From: Alphaproteobacteria bacterium UBA6187
Lineage (GTDB): Bacteria; Pseudomonadota; Alphaproteobacteria; Rickettsiales; UBA6187
Assembly (NCBI GenBank): GCA_002422795.1
Contig: DITJ01000065.1
Span: forward strand, 1 to 10,051
DNA: 10,051 nt
Direction of reading: 5' to 3'
The translations under genes and the position numbers were made by a program. Shown here in pieces: positions 1 to 6,930 of the stretch; within the stretch, counting starts at the first letter, position 1, and each line of letters begins with the position of its first letter. The notes beneath the pieces are model-generated. The model worked only from the letters and a program-made list of their open reading frames with translations. It was not told where the DNA came from and did no database searches.

Positions 1-94
1 GAGGTTTAGCAGTTGGGATAATTAACCCTACAATAACAATAACAATTGAAAGTTCTACTAAGGTAAAGGCTTTTTCCGGTTTGTTTAGAATCAT
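1..94 (-). CDS. Prepilin-like protein, N-terminal fragment (third paralogue, cut by window edge)
   Basis: Thirty-one codons are visible before the left edge. The protein starts MILNKPEKA and runs into FTLVELSIVIVI, a type IV prepilin (class III) signal: short basic leader, predicted cleavage A9/F10, Glu at mature position 5, then a hydrophobic helix. The leader NKPEKA is identical to that of the complete pilin at 1089-1820, and the DNA upstream is a copy of that gene's leader, so this is a third member of the array. After GLII the sequence departs from the paralogues: P-T-A-K-P replaces A-G-V-T-A-G-K. It could therefore be a diverged pilin, or a copy damaged by a small deletion. Only sequence beyond the edge would decide. 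The start is the ATG matching the paralogue's start. Confidence 0.7.
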   Translation of the reverse strand, partial: MILNKPEKAFTLVELSIVIVIVGLIIPTAKP

Positions 95-336
95 CTGCTA
101 TCTGCTTATTATTTCTGGTTATAGGTCAGAAATAATTATTACGAAATTAGTCAGTAATTATTTAAATGATAACATGATATATCTTTATAATAAAGGCTAT
201 AATAAAGAATTATCTACAACCAAACCTTTGCCAGGTACGCAAAAACATTGCATGAAAACGGTTATAAGTTAAAGATCTTAAGCGCAATCGACCAGTTTTA
301 CTATAGCCACCATCTGGAGCAGGTGGGGGTGTTTGA
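92..336 (-). repeat. Direct repeat copy A: duplicated pilin leader region
   Basis: This stretch is a direct copy, roughly 85 percent identical by eye with a few small indels, of 1818-2057. It fills the space between the stop of the pilin at 347 and the start of the pilin fragment at 94. It is most conserved in its distal half (about 200-336), which includes a short hairpin. It holds no convincing gene. Together with copy B it shows that a unit of about 1.7 kb (leader plus pilin gene) was tandemly duplicated. Confidence 0.85.
307..329. other. Short hairpin at distal end of leader repeat copy A
   Basis: CCACCATCTG and CAGGTGGGGG can pair around a 3-base loop (GAG), giving a 10-bp stem with one mismatch and one G-T wobble. 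The same hairpin is kept in copy B, where only the loop changes (GAA). It lies about 20 bases past the stop of the pilin at 347, so it could mark an mRNA 3' end. It has no T-run on either side, so I do not call it an intrinsic terminator. Confidence 0.45.
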
Positions 337-346
337 AAGGGGTTAA

Positions 347-1072
347 TTATTTTCCAATCCAGAATTGCATAACGCAGCTTGAATCAGAAGTATCGGTCAT
401 AATATAATTGCTACTGCCTGCTGCTCCTGTATAAGGCCCAGTTACACATATTCCATTAGAACCAAGAAAATTGCTGGCTGCGGCAATTATATTACCACGT
501 GATGCCAACCCATCATCCGATTTTTGATCAATCATGTAGGCGTTTCCTGGGGAAATCACACCTGCGTTCATATGTGCCGGATATGCTGTTCCAGAACGGC
601 CAAAGCGAATGCCATTTTCAGTTTTTCCTCTTCCATAGATAGCGCCAGCTGCATATTGAGAAATAATCTGATAGCCAGAGTTATTGAATGCGCCCTTTGG
701 CACATTTATGCCGGGAACGGCATATCCTCCTGATGCTATTGCACCTGTATAGCTGCCAGCTATTAGCTTCGATAATTCCAGATGTTTCCATGTGGAGAAA
801 TTTTCTGGGCTGTCAACATAACCATTGCCATTTCCATTTGTTGTTGTCCAGTAACTTGAGGCATTCTTCATGTCACCAGGAACTGCATTATATTGAATTT
901 TAAAAGCATTATAGGCTGCTGTGTATTTAGTGATGTCTGTAGTTATGCTGCGTAACTGAGCCTGCCTTACTAAGCCTTTCCCTGCTGTAACCCCAGCAAT
1001 AATTAATCCGATAATTACAATAACTATTGAAAGTTCTACTAAGGTAAAGGCTTTGGTTAGTTTCTGAGTCAT
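347..1072 (-). CDS. Type IV prepilin-like / pseudopilin protein (second in array)
   Basis: A 241-residue protein with an N-terminal prepilin signal: leader MTQKLTKA, then FTLVELSIVIVIIGLIIAG. Predicted cleavage is before Phe, with Glu at mature position 5. Ala rather than the usual Gly is at -1. In the family, a prepilin peptidase removes the leader and the hydrophobic helix packs into a pilus or type II secretion pseudopilus core. The body carries YNAVPGDMKNASSYW, a DDG motif, and two C-terminal cysteines (about C209 and C233) that could form the usual pilin disulfide loop. It is a close paralogue of the gene at 1089-1820. An in-frame ATG at 1099 would add nine residues and overlap the previous stop. 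I prefer the ATG at 1072 because it gives an 8-residue leader like the 9-residue leader of the paralogue. No clear ribosome binding site supports either. Whether it is a pilus subunit or a pseudopilin cannot be told here. Confidence 0.85.
   Translation of the reverse strand: MTQKLTKAFTLVELSIVIVIIGLIIAGVTAGKGLVRQAQLRSITTDITKYTAAYNAFKIQYNAVPGDMKNASSYWTTTNGNGNGYVDSPENFSTWKHLELSKLIAGSYTGAIASGGYAVPGINVPKGAFNNSGYQIISQYAAGAIYGRGKTENGIRFGRSGTAYPAHMNAGVISPGNAYMIDQKSDDGLASRGNIIAAASNFLGSNGICVTGPYTGAAGSSNYIMTDTSDSSCVMQFWIGK
354..430 (-). repeat. 3'-end tract identical to the paralogous pilin gene (copy 1)
   Basis: These 77 bases are identical, silent positions included, to 1096-1172. They encode the shared C-terminus from TGAAGSSNY to MQFWIG. 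Perfect DNA identity beside a diverged middle points to recent gene conversion or recombination between the two pilin genes. Confidence 0.85.
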
Positions 1073-1088
1073 ATATAATATAAAAGGT

Positions 1089-1820
1089 TTACTTCCCAAT
1101 CCAGAATTGCATAACGCAGCTTGAATCAGAAGTATCGGTCATAATATAATTGCTACTGCCTGCTGCTCCTGTGAAAGGGCCGGTTACACATACTCCATTT
1201 GTAGGAATAGCGAAATTAGATGCATTGGCAACTATTTTACCACGTGATGCCAATCCATCATCAAGTTTTTTGTCAAGCAGATATGCATTTCCTGGAGATA
1301 TTACGCCAGTATTAAGAGAGTTTGGACTTGCCGCGATAGGTTGGCCAAAGCGAATGCCGTTTTCAGTTTTTCCTCTGCCATAGATAGGAGAGTGATTAAA
1401 TTGAGATATAAACTGATAACCTGACTTTCTTATTGGGCCTCTTGGTGCATTTATTCCAACAACAAAATTTTCTCCTGAAGCTGCTCCTGTATAACTACCG
1501 GATATAAGTTTAGCTAATGCAAGATGTTGCCAGGCAAGATAGGGTTCTGCTACTGGAGTTACGTAGCCATTTCCATCTCCATTTGTTGTTGTCCAGTAAC
1601 TTGAGGCATTCTTCATATCACCAGGAACTGCATTATATTGTAATTTAAAAGAATTATAAGCAGATGTGTATTTAGTAATATCACTCATTACGCCTTGTAA
1701 CTTAGCCTGCCTTACTAAGCCTTTCCCTGCTGTAACTCCAGCAATAATTAATCCAATAATTACAATAACTATTGAAAGTTCTACTAAGGTAAAAGCTTTT
1801 TCGGGTTTATTTGGAAACAT
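1089..1820 (-). CDS. Type IV prepilin-like / pseudopilin protein (first in array)
   Basis: A 243-residue protein with leader MFPNKPEKA, a predicted A9/F10 cleavage site, FTLVELS with Glu at mature position 5, and a hydrophobic helix to about residue 30. The globular part holds YNAVPGDMKNASSYW (about residues 59-73), GRGKTENGIRFG, a DDG motif, and cysteines at about 211 and 235 that may close a C-terminal loop. The first 32 or so residues after the leader and the last 27 closely match the neighbouring paralogue, whereas the middle differs by many substitutions and small indels. The start ATG at 1820 is the only one that gives a normal prepilin leader. The gene is preceded by the leader repeat (copy B), which contains a TATAAT at 1888-1893 on the coding strand. 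I found no convincing -35 for it. No assembly ATPase, peptidase or secretin gene is in the window, so the machine it serves is unknown. Confidence 0.87.
   Translation of the reverse strand: MFPNKPEKAFTLVELSIVIVIIGLIIAGVTAGKGLVRQAKLQGVMSDITKYTSAYNSFKLQYNAVPGDMKNASSYWTTTNGDGNGYVTPVAEPYLAWQHLALAKLISGSYTGAASGENFVVGINAPRGPIRKSGYQFISQFNHSPIYGRGKTENGIRFGQPIAASPNSLNTGVISPGNAYLLDKKLDDGLASRGKIVANASNFAIPTNGVCVTGPFTGAAGSSNYIMTDTSDSSCVMQFWIGK
1096..1172 (-). repeat. 3'-end tract identical to the paralogous pilin gene (copy 2)
   Basis: Partner of 354-430, with 77 of 77 bases identical. The 5' ends of the two genes are also near identical: 1704-1799 versus 959-1054 differ at 3 of 96 positions, all silent in the coding frame. 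The central parts are clearly diverged. Confidence 0.85.
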
Positions 1821-2057
1821 CTGCTATATGTTTATTATTATGATTTCCAGCAATAACTATTTGCGGAACTAGTCAGTAATTACTTAAATTATAACATAAT
1901 ATATCTTTGTAATAAATCTATAATAAAGAATCATCTACAGCCAAACCTTTGCCAGATACGCAAAAATATTACATGAAAACGGCTATAAGTTAAAAAGCTT
2001 AAGCGCCATTGACCAGTTTTATTATAGCCACCATCTGGAACAGGTGGGGGTGTTTGA
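1818..2057 (-). repeat. Direct repeat copy B: pilin leader region
   Basis: The partner of 92-336, lying between the chorismate mutase stop and the pilin start at 1820. It contains a TATAAT (coding strand, 1888-1893) that would leave a 5' untranslated region of about 65 bases, and an 8-bp inverted pair GGCTATAA/TTATAGCC about 35 bases apart. It has the same hairpin near its distal end as copy A. The TATAAT reads TATCAT in copy A, so it is not strictly kept. No gene is seen in this stretch. Confidence 0.85.
2028..2050. other. Short hairpin at distal end of leader repeat copy B
   Basis: CCACCATCTG pairs with CAGGTGGGGG around a GAA loop (one mismatch, one wobble). It sits about 28 bases beyond the chorismate mutase stop, as the copy A hairpin sits beyond the pilin stop. 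Both copies thus lie at a gene 3' end and in front of a pilin leader. A role in ending or processing transcripts is an inference. Confidence 0.45.
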
Positions 2058-2077
2058 GATGGCGTGATTATTAGATT

Positions 2078-2887
2078 CTACAGCCTTACCGGAACAGCAT
2101 AAGACCCCATAAGCCTGACAATACTATCCTCTCCAAGTGCATTTTTAATATAATTAATAATGCTATCGCCAACCGCTATAAAACGGCTAACCTCCAGCAG
2201 AAAATTATTGCCGCCGCTAGTTGAAAGGATGTTAGTGGTTAAGCCGTGTTTTAAAAATATTTCTTGTAAGGATTCAGTAGCTATATTGGCTGTAACGGAA
2301 AACAGGGAGATATCTTCTTCGGTTTGTTCCGGGCGGGTATTTGCTATAGCAAGCACCGGCGGAACTAAGGCCGGGTTTTCTTCTAAAAATGGTATGCGTG
2401 CGAAAACATAAATATTGTTGGATTCACCGCCAGGGCGTACCCACCACGGATTGTTTGAATTATCTATTAGAGGCAGCACACCAACCGCAGAAGGTGTTTT
2501 AGTGATTTTATCAATCAAATCATCGGTATTATCAATAATATTCATTTGTAGGAAAGTGCCGAAATATTCACGCGCAAGCCAGAAACAATTCTGGTTTGTA
2601 CCGCCATAAGTATAGATAGACATTTCCTGTTCAATGCTAAGCGAGGTGGAAATAATCATACGCCACATAGTCGCAATAGCCTGGGCGGGAAATACACCAT
2701 CAGCCTTCCTGATTAATTCACGCAGCATTGTAGCCTCGCGCCCGGCGCGTATAAAGCTTTGGCTGGCAGATGTTTCTTTTTTAAGCTCGCCAACATTTCT
2801 TACAACTTCAACCCGGCTTCGCAAAAGATTAATAATCTGGTTGTCGATAGCATCTATTTTCATGCGGAAGTTGGAAAGGTCGTTCAT
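2078..2887 (-). CDS. Chorismate mutase (AroQ type) with prephenate-dehydratase/ACT-like C-terminal region
   Basis: Residues 1-90 form an AroQ-type chorismate mutase domain, which converts chorismate to prephenate for phenylalanine and tyrosine synthesis in the cytoplasm. Aligned by eye with the E. coli P-protein mutase domain, the active-site residues are present: R8, R25, K36, R50, E51 and E86 (Glu where E. coli has Gln88). Residues 95-269 look like a worn prephenate-dehydratase-like region, with SAVGVLPLIDNSNNPWW and then DISLFSV followed by an ACT-like stretch. The chain ends in GSYAVPV. I do not see the Thr-Arg-Phe signature of an active dehydratase, so only mutase activity is predicted. 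This 270-residue architecture is common for alphaproteobacterial chorismate mutases, often near hisC and tyrA, neither of which is here. An AGGA lies 11 bases before the ATG. Confidence 0.85.
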   Translation of the reverse strand: MNDLSNFRMKIDAIDNQIINLLRSRVEVVRNVGELKKETSASQSFIRAGREATMLRELIRKADGVFPAQAIATMWRMIISTSLSIEQEMSIYTYGGTNQNCFWLAREYFGTFLQMNIIDNTDDLIDKITKTPSAVGVLPLIDNSNNPWWVRPGGESNNIYVFARIPFLEENPALVPPVLAIANTRPEQTEEDISLFSVTANIATESLQEIFLKHGLTTNILSTSGGNNFLLEVSRFIAVGDSIINYIKNALGEDSIVRLMGSYAVPVRL

Positions 2888-3103
2888 TGGGCTTAAGTAT
2901 CCTAATATAATGGCTATTAAATATCAAAAATTATGCTAAAGGCCCTCTTTATTGTTTTAAGTGCAATATTTCCAGCTCAGCTTACAAATTTTATATCCAT
3001 TATATATCAACAACTCGCAATTTTTCAAATTAATATGGTGGCTTATTCTTAATTCGGGTTATCATACACTTTCGTCGCTATCGGGCCAAACTTCCGTAGA
3101 ATA

Positions 3104-4897
3104 TCACAATACCCTTTTTAACCCTTTTTCTTTTGTTTCGGAGGATTTCACCCTTTCTGCAAATGTTATTGATGATGTTAGATCTTCGTGACCATTAGCC
3201 ATTCTCTCACCTTCATTTTCCTCCATATGAATTTGACTATAACCAAAATGTCCGGATAATTTAGGCAACATGGCGCCCATACGATCTATCTTTGGACCAA
3301 TTGAGTCAGTTACTATTTCATACCATGTTTTTGCACGCCAACCTGGCTCTTGTTGGATAATTATTTCTGCACGTTCAGTTGTAGGCTCCGTCAAATTAGA
3401 TCTAAGCATATCAGAAATTTTTGAATCCTTATGCGCGCTTTCTCTAACTATATTTCCTCCATTGTCTTTCAATGTTTTTAATTCGGCTACACTGTAGCGC
3501 CTTAGTGCTGTTTGTAAGGAATCAAGTAATACATCAGGAAGGATTCTTTTATCTTCAGGAAGCGCTGCACTTGCGTCCAGGGCGGCTATTAAATGTGTTT
3601 GGGCCCTGCTATAAACTACGCAATTACCGTGCGTTCCTGTATAACCACATAATTTATCGGTTTCTTCCTGCCCTGCACATAATAAAGTTATTGCGGCTCC
3701 CATAACACTCGCAGTTAATAATGCTGTTTCTATATTTGCCTGGGCATTTCTTGTATTTGCTAAATATTTCTCGTCATTTTTTATTAAAGAAACGCGGCCA
3801 TCTTCCTCCCCATTAATCCTGGGCTGCACAAGCCTGTCTTCGCTGAGTGCTGGCAACAGAACAAAACCTGCAAAACCTGCATTGGTTACACTGCTATATA
3901 AATCAGATATTGGAAGTTCGTTATTTAACGTTCCTTCTGCACGGAACTCTGCAGCTATTACATAATCGCCGGAAAGCATATGTATAAAATCTTTATGTAA
4001 TAAATTACCTATATCACGGTTAGATATATCAACGGCATGGTTGACCATTGGAATTAGTGCGTTATCATCCCCTACCCCAAAAGTGCCTTTGATTTTACCA
4101 GCATTTTCAAATAAATGTAGTGCGTGGTCTTTCTGGAACGGCACCGTCATCTGTATATCTATTAATGTCTGGAATAGATGCTGTTTTTGTTCCGTATTTA
4201 GTTGGTCAATTCCATCCGGCGCAAGGTCCCTTACTGCTGTAAGAGCGCTTAAAAACTCATTCATAGGCGCGCCATCAAGTTTTGGGGCCCCACTCATTTT
4301 CCCTACAGTAAACTTGGAATTTTCCTCAAACCCAAATAATTGCTGCATGAGATTGATGTCAGATTCCCTAAAGTCATTCAGTATAACTGCTTTTATATCA
4401 CTAAATGCGGCTTCCTTGGAGTTGATAATATTGCCTTTTGTGTCGATTTCTGTTACGGCTGCTAAATGCCCGTTACTTTCAAGGACGTCCTTAATATCTT
4501 TTATCCCGCTGGAATCTAAATTATATCTTGCATCATGATATGCGGTGGAAACTACTATTTGCATTTCATCGGTTGTAAATTGCGAGTAAGATATATCTCT
4601 GCCTGCTGCAATTTCCCCTTGCGCACCTATAATTTTGTCTTGTAATGTTGGTGGCAGTATCTGGAAAATATGCTGGAAATCATGAAATGCCCGGCGTGGA
4701 TCATCGTAACCTTGCCTTATGCTTCCTAAACAGCCGTCTATATCTAGTTTCGGATTTTCATCTGAAAATAATGTAGTTATTGAATGCCTAATTACAGCCT
4801 CTAATGCGCCATTATTTTCCTGACGTTCTTTTTGTGTAAGGTGACCTAGGAAATAACCATCCGAGCCTTCCTGAAGAGCGGCGTGTGAATTTGACAT
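3104..4897 (-). CDS. Uncharacterised 597-residue protein with HD-phosphohydrolase-like N-terminal part
   Basis: I do not recognise the whole protein. Residues about 63-126 carry YDDPRRAFHDFQHI and then STAYHDARYN, which matches the pattern Y-x-x-P-x-R-x-x-H-x-x-x-H followed by His-Asp seen in predicted HD-superfamily metal phosphohydrolases of the COG4339 type. The candidate metal ligands are H72, H76, H121 and D122, with D290 or D295 (VDISNRD) as a possible last ligand. The NE-x-x-S stretch usual after the His-Asp is absent, and the insertion between His-Asp and the final Asp is long. Residues about 330-597 have no motif I know. There is a short hydrophobic stretch near 403-420 and a charged, lysine-rich C-terminus. 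There is no signal peptide. An AGG lies 7 bases before the ATG. A nucleotide phosphohydrolase or a secreted effector are both possible, and neither is shown. Confidence 0.8.
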   Translation of the reverse strand: MSNSHAALQEGSDGYFLGHLTQKERQENNGALEAVIRHSITTLFSDENPKLDIDGCLGSIRQGYDDPRRAFHDFQHIFQILPPTLQDKIIGAQGEIAAGRDISYSQFTTDEMQIVVSTAYHDARYNLDSSGIKDIKDVLESNGHLAAVTEIDTKGNIINSKEAAFSDIKAVILNDFRESDINLMQQLFGFEENSKFTVGKMSGAPKLDGAPMNEFLSALTAVRDLAPDGIDQLNTEQKQHLFQTLIDIQMTVPFQKDHALHLFENAGKIKGTFGVGDDNALIPMVNHAVDISNRDIGNLLHKDFIHMLSGDYVIAAEFRAEGTLNNELPISDLYSSVTNAGFAGFVLLPALSEDRLVQPRINGEEDGRVSLIKNDEKYLANTRNAQANIETALLTASVMGAAITLLCAGQEETDKLCGYTGTHGNCVVYSRAQTHLIAALDASAALPEDKRILPDVLLDSLQTALRRYSVAELKTLKDNGGNIVRESAHKDSKISDMLRSNLTEPTTERAEIIIQQEPGWRAKTWYEIVTDSIGPKIDRMGAMLPKLSGHFGYSQIHMEENEGERMANGHEDLTSSITFAERVKSSETKEKGLKRVL

Positions 4898-5044
4898 TTT
4901 ATTACCTATGCTGGGATTAAATCGGATAGATTATTAATAAATTAATTAACATTACCATGAATAAGCATGAGCGGCAATTGATATTTGTTAGGAAATCTCC
5001 TGTTTTCCGCAGAAAATATAGGAAATATGCAGAATATTTGTATT

Positions 5045-5073
5045 TTTATATAAATTGACTTCATTGCCCGCAA
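5045..5073 (-). promoter_or_regulatory. Possible sigma-70 promoter for the HD-domain gene
   Basis: On the minus strand, TTGCGG (5068-5073) and TATAAA (5045-5050) are 17 bases apart, about 150 bases before the ATG at 4897. The -35 matches only its first three bases, so this is weak. The 219-base gap (4898-5116) otherwise holds AT-rich sequence, a small palindrome ATTGCCCGCAAT over the -35, and no gene. Confidence 0.25.
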
Positions 5074-5116
5074 TCAAGCCTTTCCCGTTCGCTTAATAAT
5101 ATGCCAAATTAAAAAT

Positions 5117-5542
5117 CTATAAAACGGCCAATAAAACCGCATAGCGCAATGTTTTCCCTATAGTTACCAATAAGAGGAACAGAAAAAAATTTGTCCTGAA
5201 AATTCCGGCAATCAAAGTAAGAGGGTCACCAATTATAGGCAGCCATGCAAGAAGCAAAGTCCATACGCCCCACTTCTCATAAAAACGCGATGATTTATCA
5301 ATAGAATCCGCCTTGATAGGGAACCATTTTCTATCTTGAAAATGTATAAGATAACGGCCTAAAAACCAGTTAATACAGGAACCCAGAACATTTCCTGTTG
5401 TTGCCACTATCAGAAGCGTAAGGCTATTATTTTTTCCCGCCAGATACAAGCCAGCCAGCACAGCTTCAGACTGGGCAGGAAGTAAGGTTGCAGCAAGCAA
5501 GGATGATGCAAATAATAGCATCATGTCGGCAAGATTATTCAT
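5117..5542 (-). CDS. yqaA: YqaA-family (DedA-like) inner-membrane protein
   Basis: A 141-residue hydrophobic protein that matches the YqaA branch of the DedA/SNARE-associated (VTT) family over its length. Near residues 10-30 is FASSLLAATLLPAQSEAVL, as in E. coli YqaA (FASSFLSATLLPGNSEVVL). The family signatures GN-x-LG-x-x-x-NW-x-LGR (50-63), LLLAWLPIIGDPLTLIAG (97-114) and GKTLRY (129-134) are all present. DedA relatives are thought to move lipids or support membrane homeostasis, and some are linked to undecaprenyl-phosphate recycling. A specific role for YqaA is not established. AAGG lies 5 bases before the ATG. It is separated from the acetyltransferase upstream by 183 bases holding two hairpins, so it may be transcribed separately. 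Confidence 0.88.
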   Translation of the reverse strand: MNNLADMMLLFASSLLAATLLPAQSEAVLAGLYLAGKNNSLTLLIVATTGNVLGSCINWFLGRYLIHFQDRKWFPIKADSIDKSSRFYEKWGVWTLLLAWLPIIGDPLTLIAGIFRTNFFLFLLLVTIGKTLRYAVLLAVL

Positions 5543-5599
5543 AAGCCTTTTTCTAAATATAGTAGTTTTACTTTAAGATTCCTTATTATTCGTTATGTA

Positions 5600-5631
5600 G
5601 CACGCGTCCCCACCTTCGCAGGGACACGTGC
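5600..5631 (-). repeat. REP-like palindrome with GAAG loop
   Basis: The 32-base sequence folds completely on the minus strand: a 14-bp stem (three G-U wobbles) closed by a GAAG tetraloop, with core CCCTGC-GAAG-GTGGGG. On the plus strand the wobbles become A-C mismatches, so the RNA hairpin favours the direction in which the flanking genes are transcribed. There is no T-run. The core resembles the very common proteobacterial intergenic palindrome CCCGC-GAAG-GCGGG, so I read it as a dispersed REP-type repeat rather than a terminator. Confidence 0.55.
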
Positions 5632-5686
5632 TCTATTCGAAATTTGGGGGTATAATGGGTAGTTATTAAGTAAAATTACTATAGCG

Positions 5687-5713
5687 CCGCGCTATGCCCT
5701 GCATACAGCGCGG
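5687..5713 (-). terminator. Candidate terminator or 3'-end hairpin after the acetyltransferase
   Basis: Thirteen bases past the GNAT stop, CCGCGCT pairs with AGCGCGG, and ATGC pairs with GCAT inside it after a 2-base bulge, leaving a 3-base loop. On the coding strand it is followed by CGCTATAGTAATTTTAC, which is A/T-rich but not a proper U-run. It is either a weak intrinsic terminator or an mRNA-stabilising hairpin. Confidence 0.4.
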
Positions 5714-5725
5714 AACTTTGCTAAC

Positions 5726-6283
5726 CTAAATATCCTTATAATAAAAATAGCCTGCTATAAATTTTCCATCCATTTTTTCATATTTATCTAAAGTGCCCCA
5801 GCGTTTATAACCCGAAGCTTCATAAAATTTTATAGCGGTTTTCAAGTTGTTACGCACACTCAGTTTTAATATGGAAAGTCCGGCAGCTACTGCTTCAGTT
5901 TCTACTGCTTTCAGTAATTCCTTTGCAAGTCCATATCCTCTGGCCCATGGAGCAACAAAGTGGTTATCAACAATTCCTGCAAATAAACCCGTTTGGTTAT
6001 TTGGTGACGGCTTAACCAATTGTATTGAAGAGGCAATAACGCCATCAAGACGACCAATTATTAATTGCCGCTCCGGCACAAGCAGCGTGCCTTTCCAGTA
6101 TGATTCCAGGTGATCACGCACATGGGAATCAATGCGGCCAAGGCCAATGCTGAAACTAAGCGCATCATCAGAAAGGGTGCTTTCGGTAGCATCACATAAA
6201 TCTGTTAAATCCGTGCCTCTAAACTGGCTGATTCTTTCTATAAATATTGTAGGCTGTGGCTTTGCTTCCTGAGCGTTCTTCAT
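5726..6283 (-). CDS. GNAT-family N-acetyltransferase
   Basis: A 185-residue protein with the GNAT fold. The acetyl-CoA-binding motif A reads R-G-Y-G-L-A (115-120), following the strand DNHFVAPWA. Then come the helix KELLKAVETEA, the strand ILKLSVRNN, and the motif-B-like AIKFYEASGYKRWG (150-163). The substrate cannot be read from the sequence. The gene follows hisH with a 10-base gap. Its Shine-Dalgarno sequence AAGGGGG overlaps the hisH stop codon, so the two are probably translationally coupled. The start at 6283 is set by this site. It occupies the place where hisA is found in many alphaproteobacterial his clusters, which suggests a rearranged operon rather than a role in histidine synthesis. 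Confidence 0.85.
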   Translation of the reverse strand: MKNAQEAKPQPTIFIERISQFRGTDLTDLCDATESTLSDDALSFSIGLGRIDSHVRDHLESYWKGTLLVPERQLIIGRLDGVIASSIQLVKPSPNNQTGLFAGIVDNHFVAPWARGYGLAKELLKAVETEAVAAGLSILKLSVRNNLKTAIKFYEASGYKRWGTLDKYEKMDGKFIAGYFYYKDI

Positions 6284-6293
6284 GGCAACCCCC

Positions 6294-6923
6294 TTACATC
6301 TTTAAAAAATTACTTATAAGTTTCAGGCCAACCTGCTGGCTCTTTTCAGGATGAAATTGTGTGGCAACTATGTTTTCATTTGCTATTATTGCGGTAAGCA
6401 TATTGCCATAATCAACTTTCGCCAGAACATCGCCACCATTTGCACAATCCATCCAGTAGGAATGCACAAAATAAGCGTGGTCACCGGTTTTTATTCCTGC
6501 AAGCACAGGATGCTTTTGCGTTATAACAAGATCATTCCAGCCCATATGCGGAACTTTGAGGGTTTTATCGGAATCTATAGCGATAACTTTGCCTTTAATC
6601 CAGCCGAGGCCTTTATGAGCGCCCAGTTCCAGGCTTTCTTCGGCAAGCATCTGCATTCCCACGCATACACCAAGGAATGGTTTTTTATCAACCATCGCTG
6701 CCTTTTCCATAGCTGCAAGCACTCCTGGAGCTGTTTTAAGACCATTTAGGCAATCCGCAAAAGCACCAACGCCAGGTAGTACTATGTGGCTGGCATTGTT
6801 TATATCTTCTGCATTGCTGGAAACTTTCACGCTAATTCCAAGGGCTTGAGCCTCATGCTCAAAAGCTTTTGCAATTGAATGTAAATTGCCGGAGCCATAA
6901 TCTATAATTGTTACTTGTTTCAT
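6294..6923 (-). CDS. hisH: Imidazole glycerol phosphate synthase, glutamine amidotransferase subunit
   Basis: HisH releases ammonia from glutamine and passes it to HisF, which makes imidazole glycerol phosphate and AICAR in histidine synthesis. The 209-residue length is normal. The class I amidotransferase features are all visible: IDYGSGNL (7-14), LPGVGAF (49-55), the nucleophile C87 in GVCVGMQ, and H191 and E193 in QFHPEKS. VPHMGWN (124-130) is typical of HisH. The protein looks intact. Its partner HisF is not in the window. hisH lies downstream of hisB and the DUF2628 gene. Heptamer repeats reach to within 7 bases of its start codon and leave no good Shine-Dalgarno sequence. Confidence 0.97.
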   Translation of the reverse strand: MKQVTIIDYGSGNLHSIAKAFEHEAQALGISVKVSSNAEDINNASHIVLPGVGAFADCLNGLKTAPGVLAAMEKAAMVDKKPFLGVCVGMQMLAEESLELGAHKGLGWIKGKVIAIDSDKTLKVPHMGWNDLVITQKHPVLAGIKTGDHAYFVHSYWMDCANGGDVLAKVDYGNMLTAIIANENIVATQFHPEKSQQVGLKLISNFLKM

Positions 6924-6930
6924 AAATCCA

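Noticed and set aside
307..329. Intrinsic terminator call for the leader hairpin
   Set aside because: Neither strand has a T-run after the stem, and the stem has a mismatch.
1947..2065. A minus-strand frame in the leader repeat reading PPPVPDGGY and shared with copy A
   Set aside because: It has no start codon in copy B, and most differences between the copies change the amino acid, so there is no sign of protein-level selection.
2933..3052. A 39-codon plus-strand frame with a signal-peptide-like start (MLKALFIVLSAIFPA)
   Set aside because: It has no ribosome binding site and no recognisable domain, and it lies in an AT-rich gap where hydrophobic chance frames are common. The 216-base gap 2888-3103 otherwise shows nothing I can support.
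4041..4538. A 165-residue open frame on the plus strand inside the HD-domain gene
   Set aside because: It lies wholly antisense to a well-supported gene, has no motif, and its composition follows the codons of the opposite strand.
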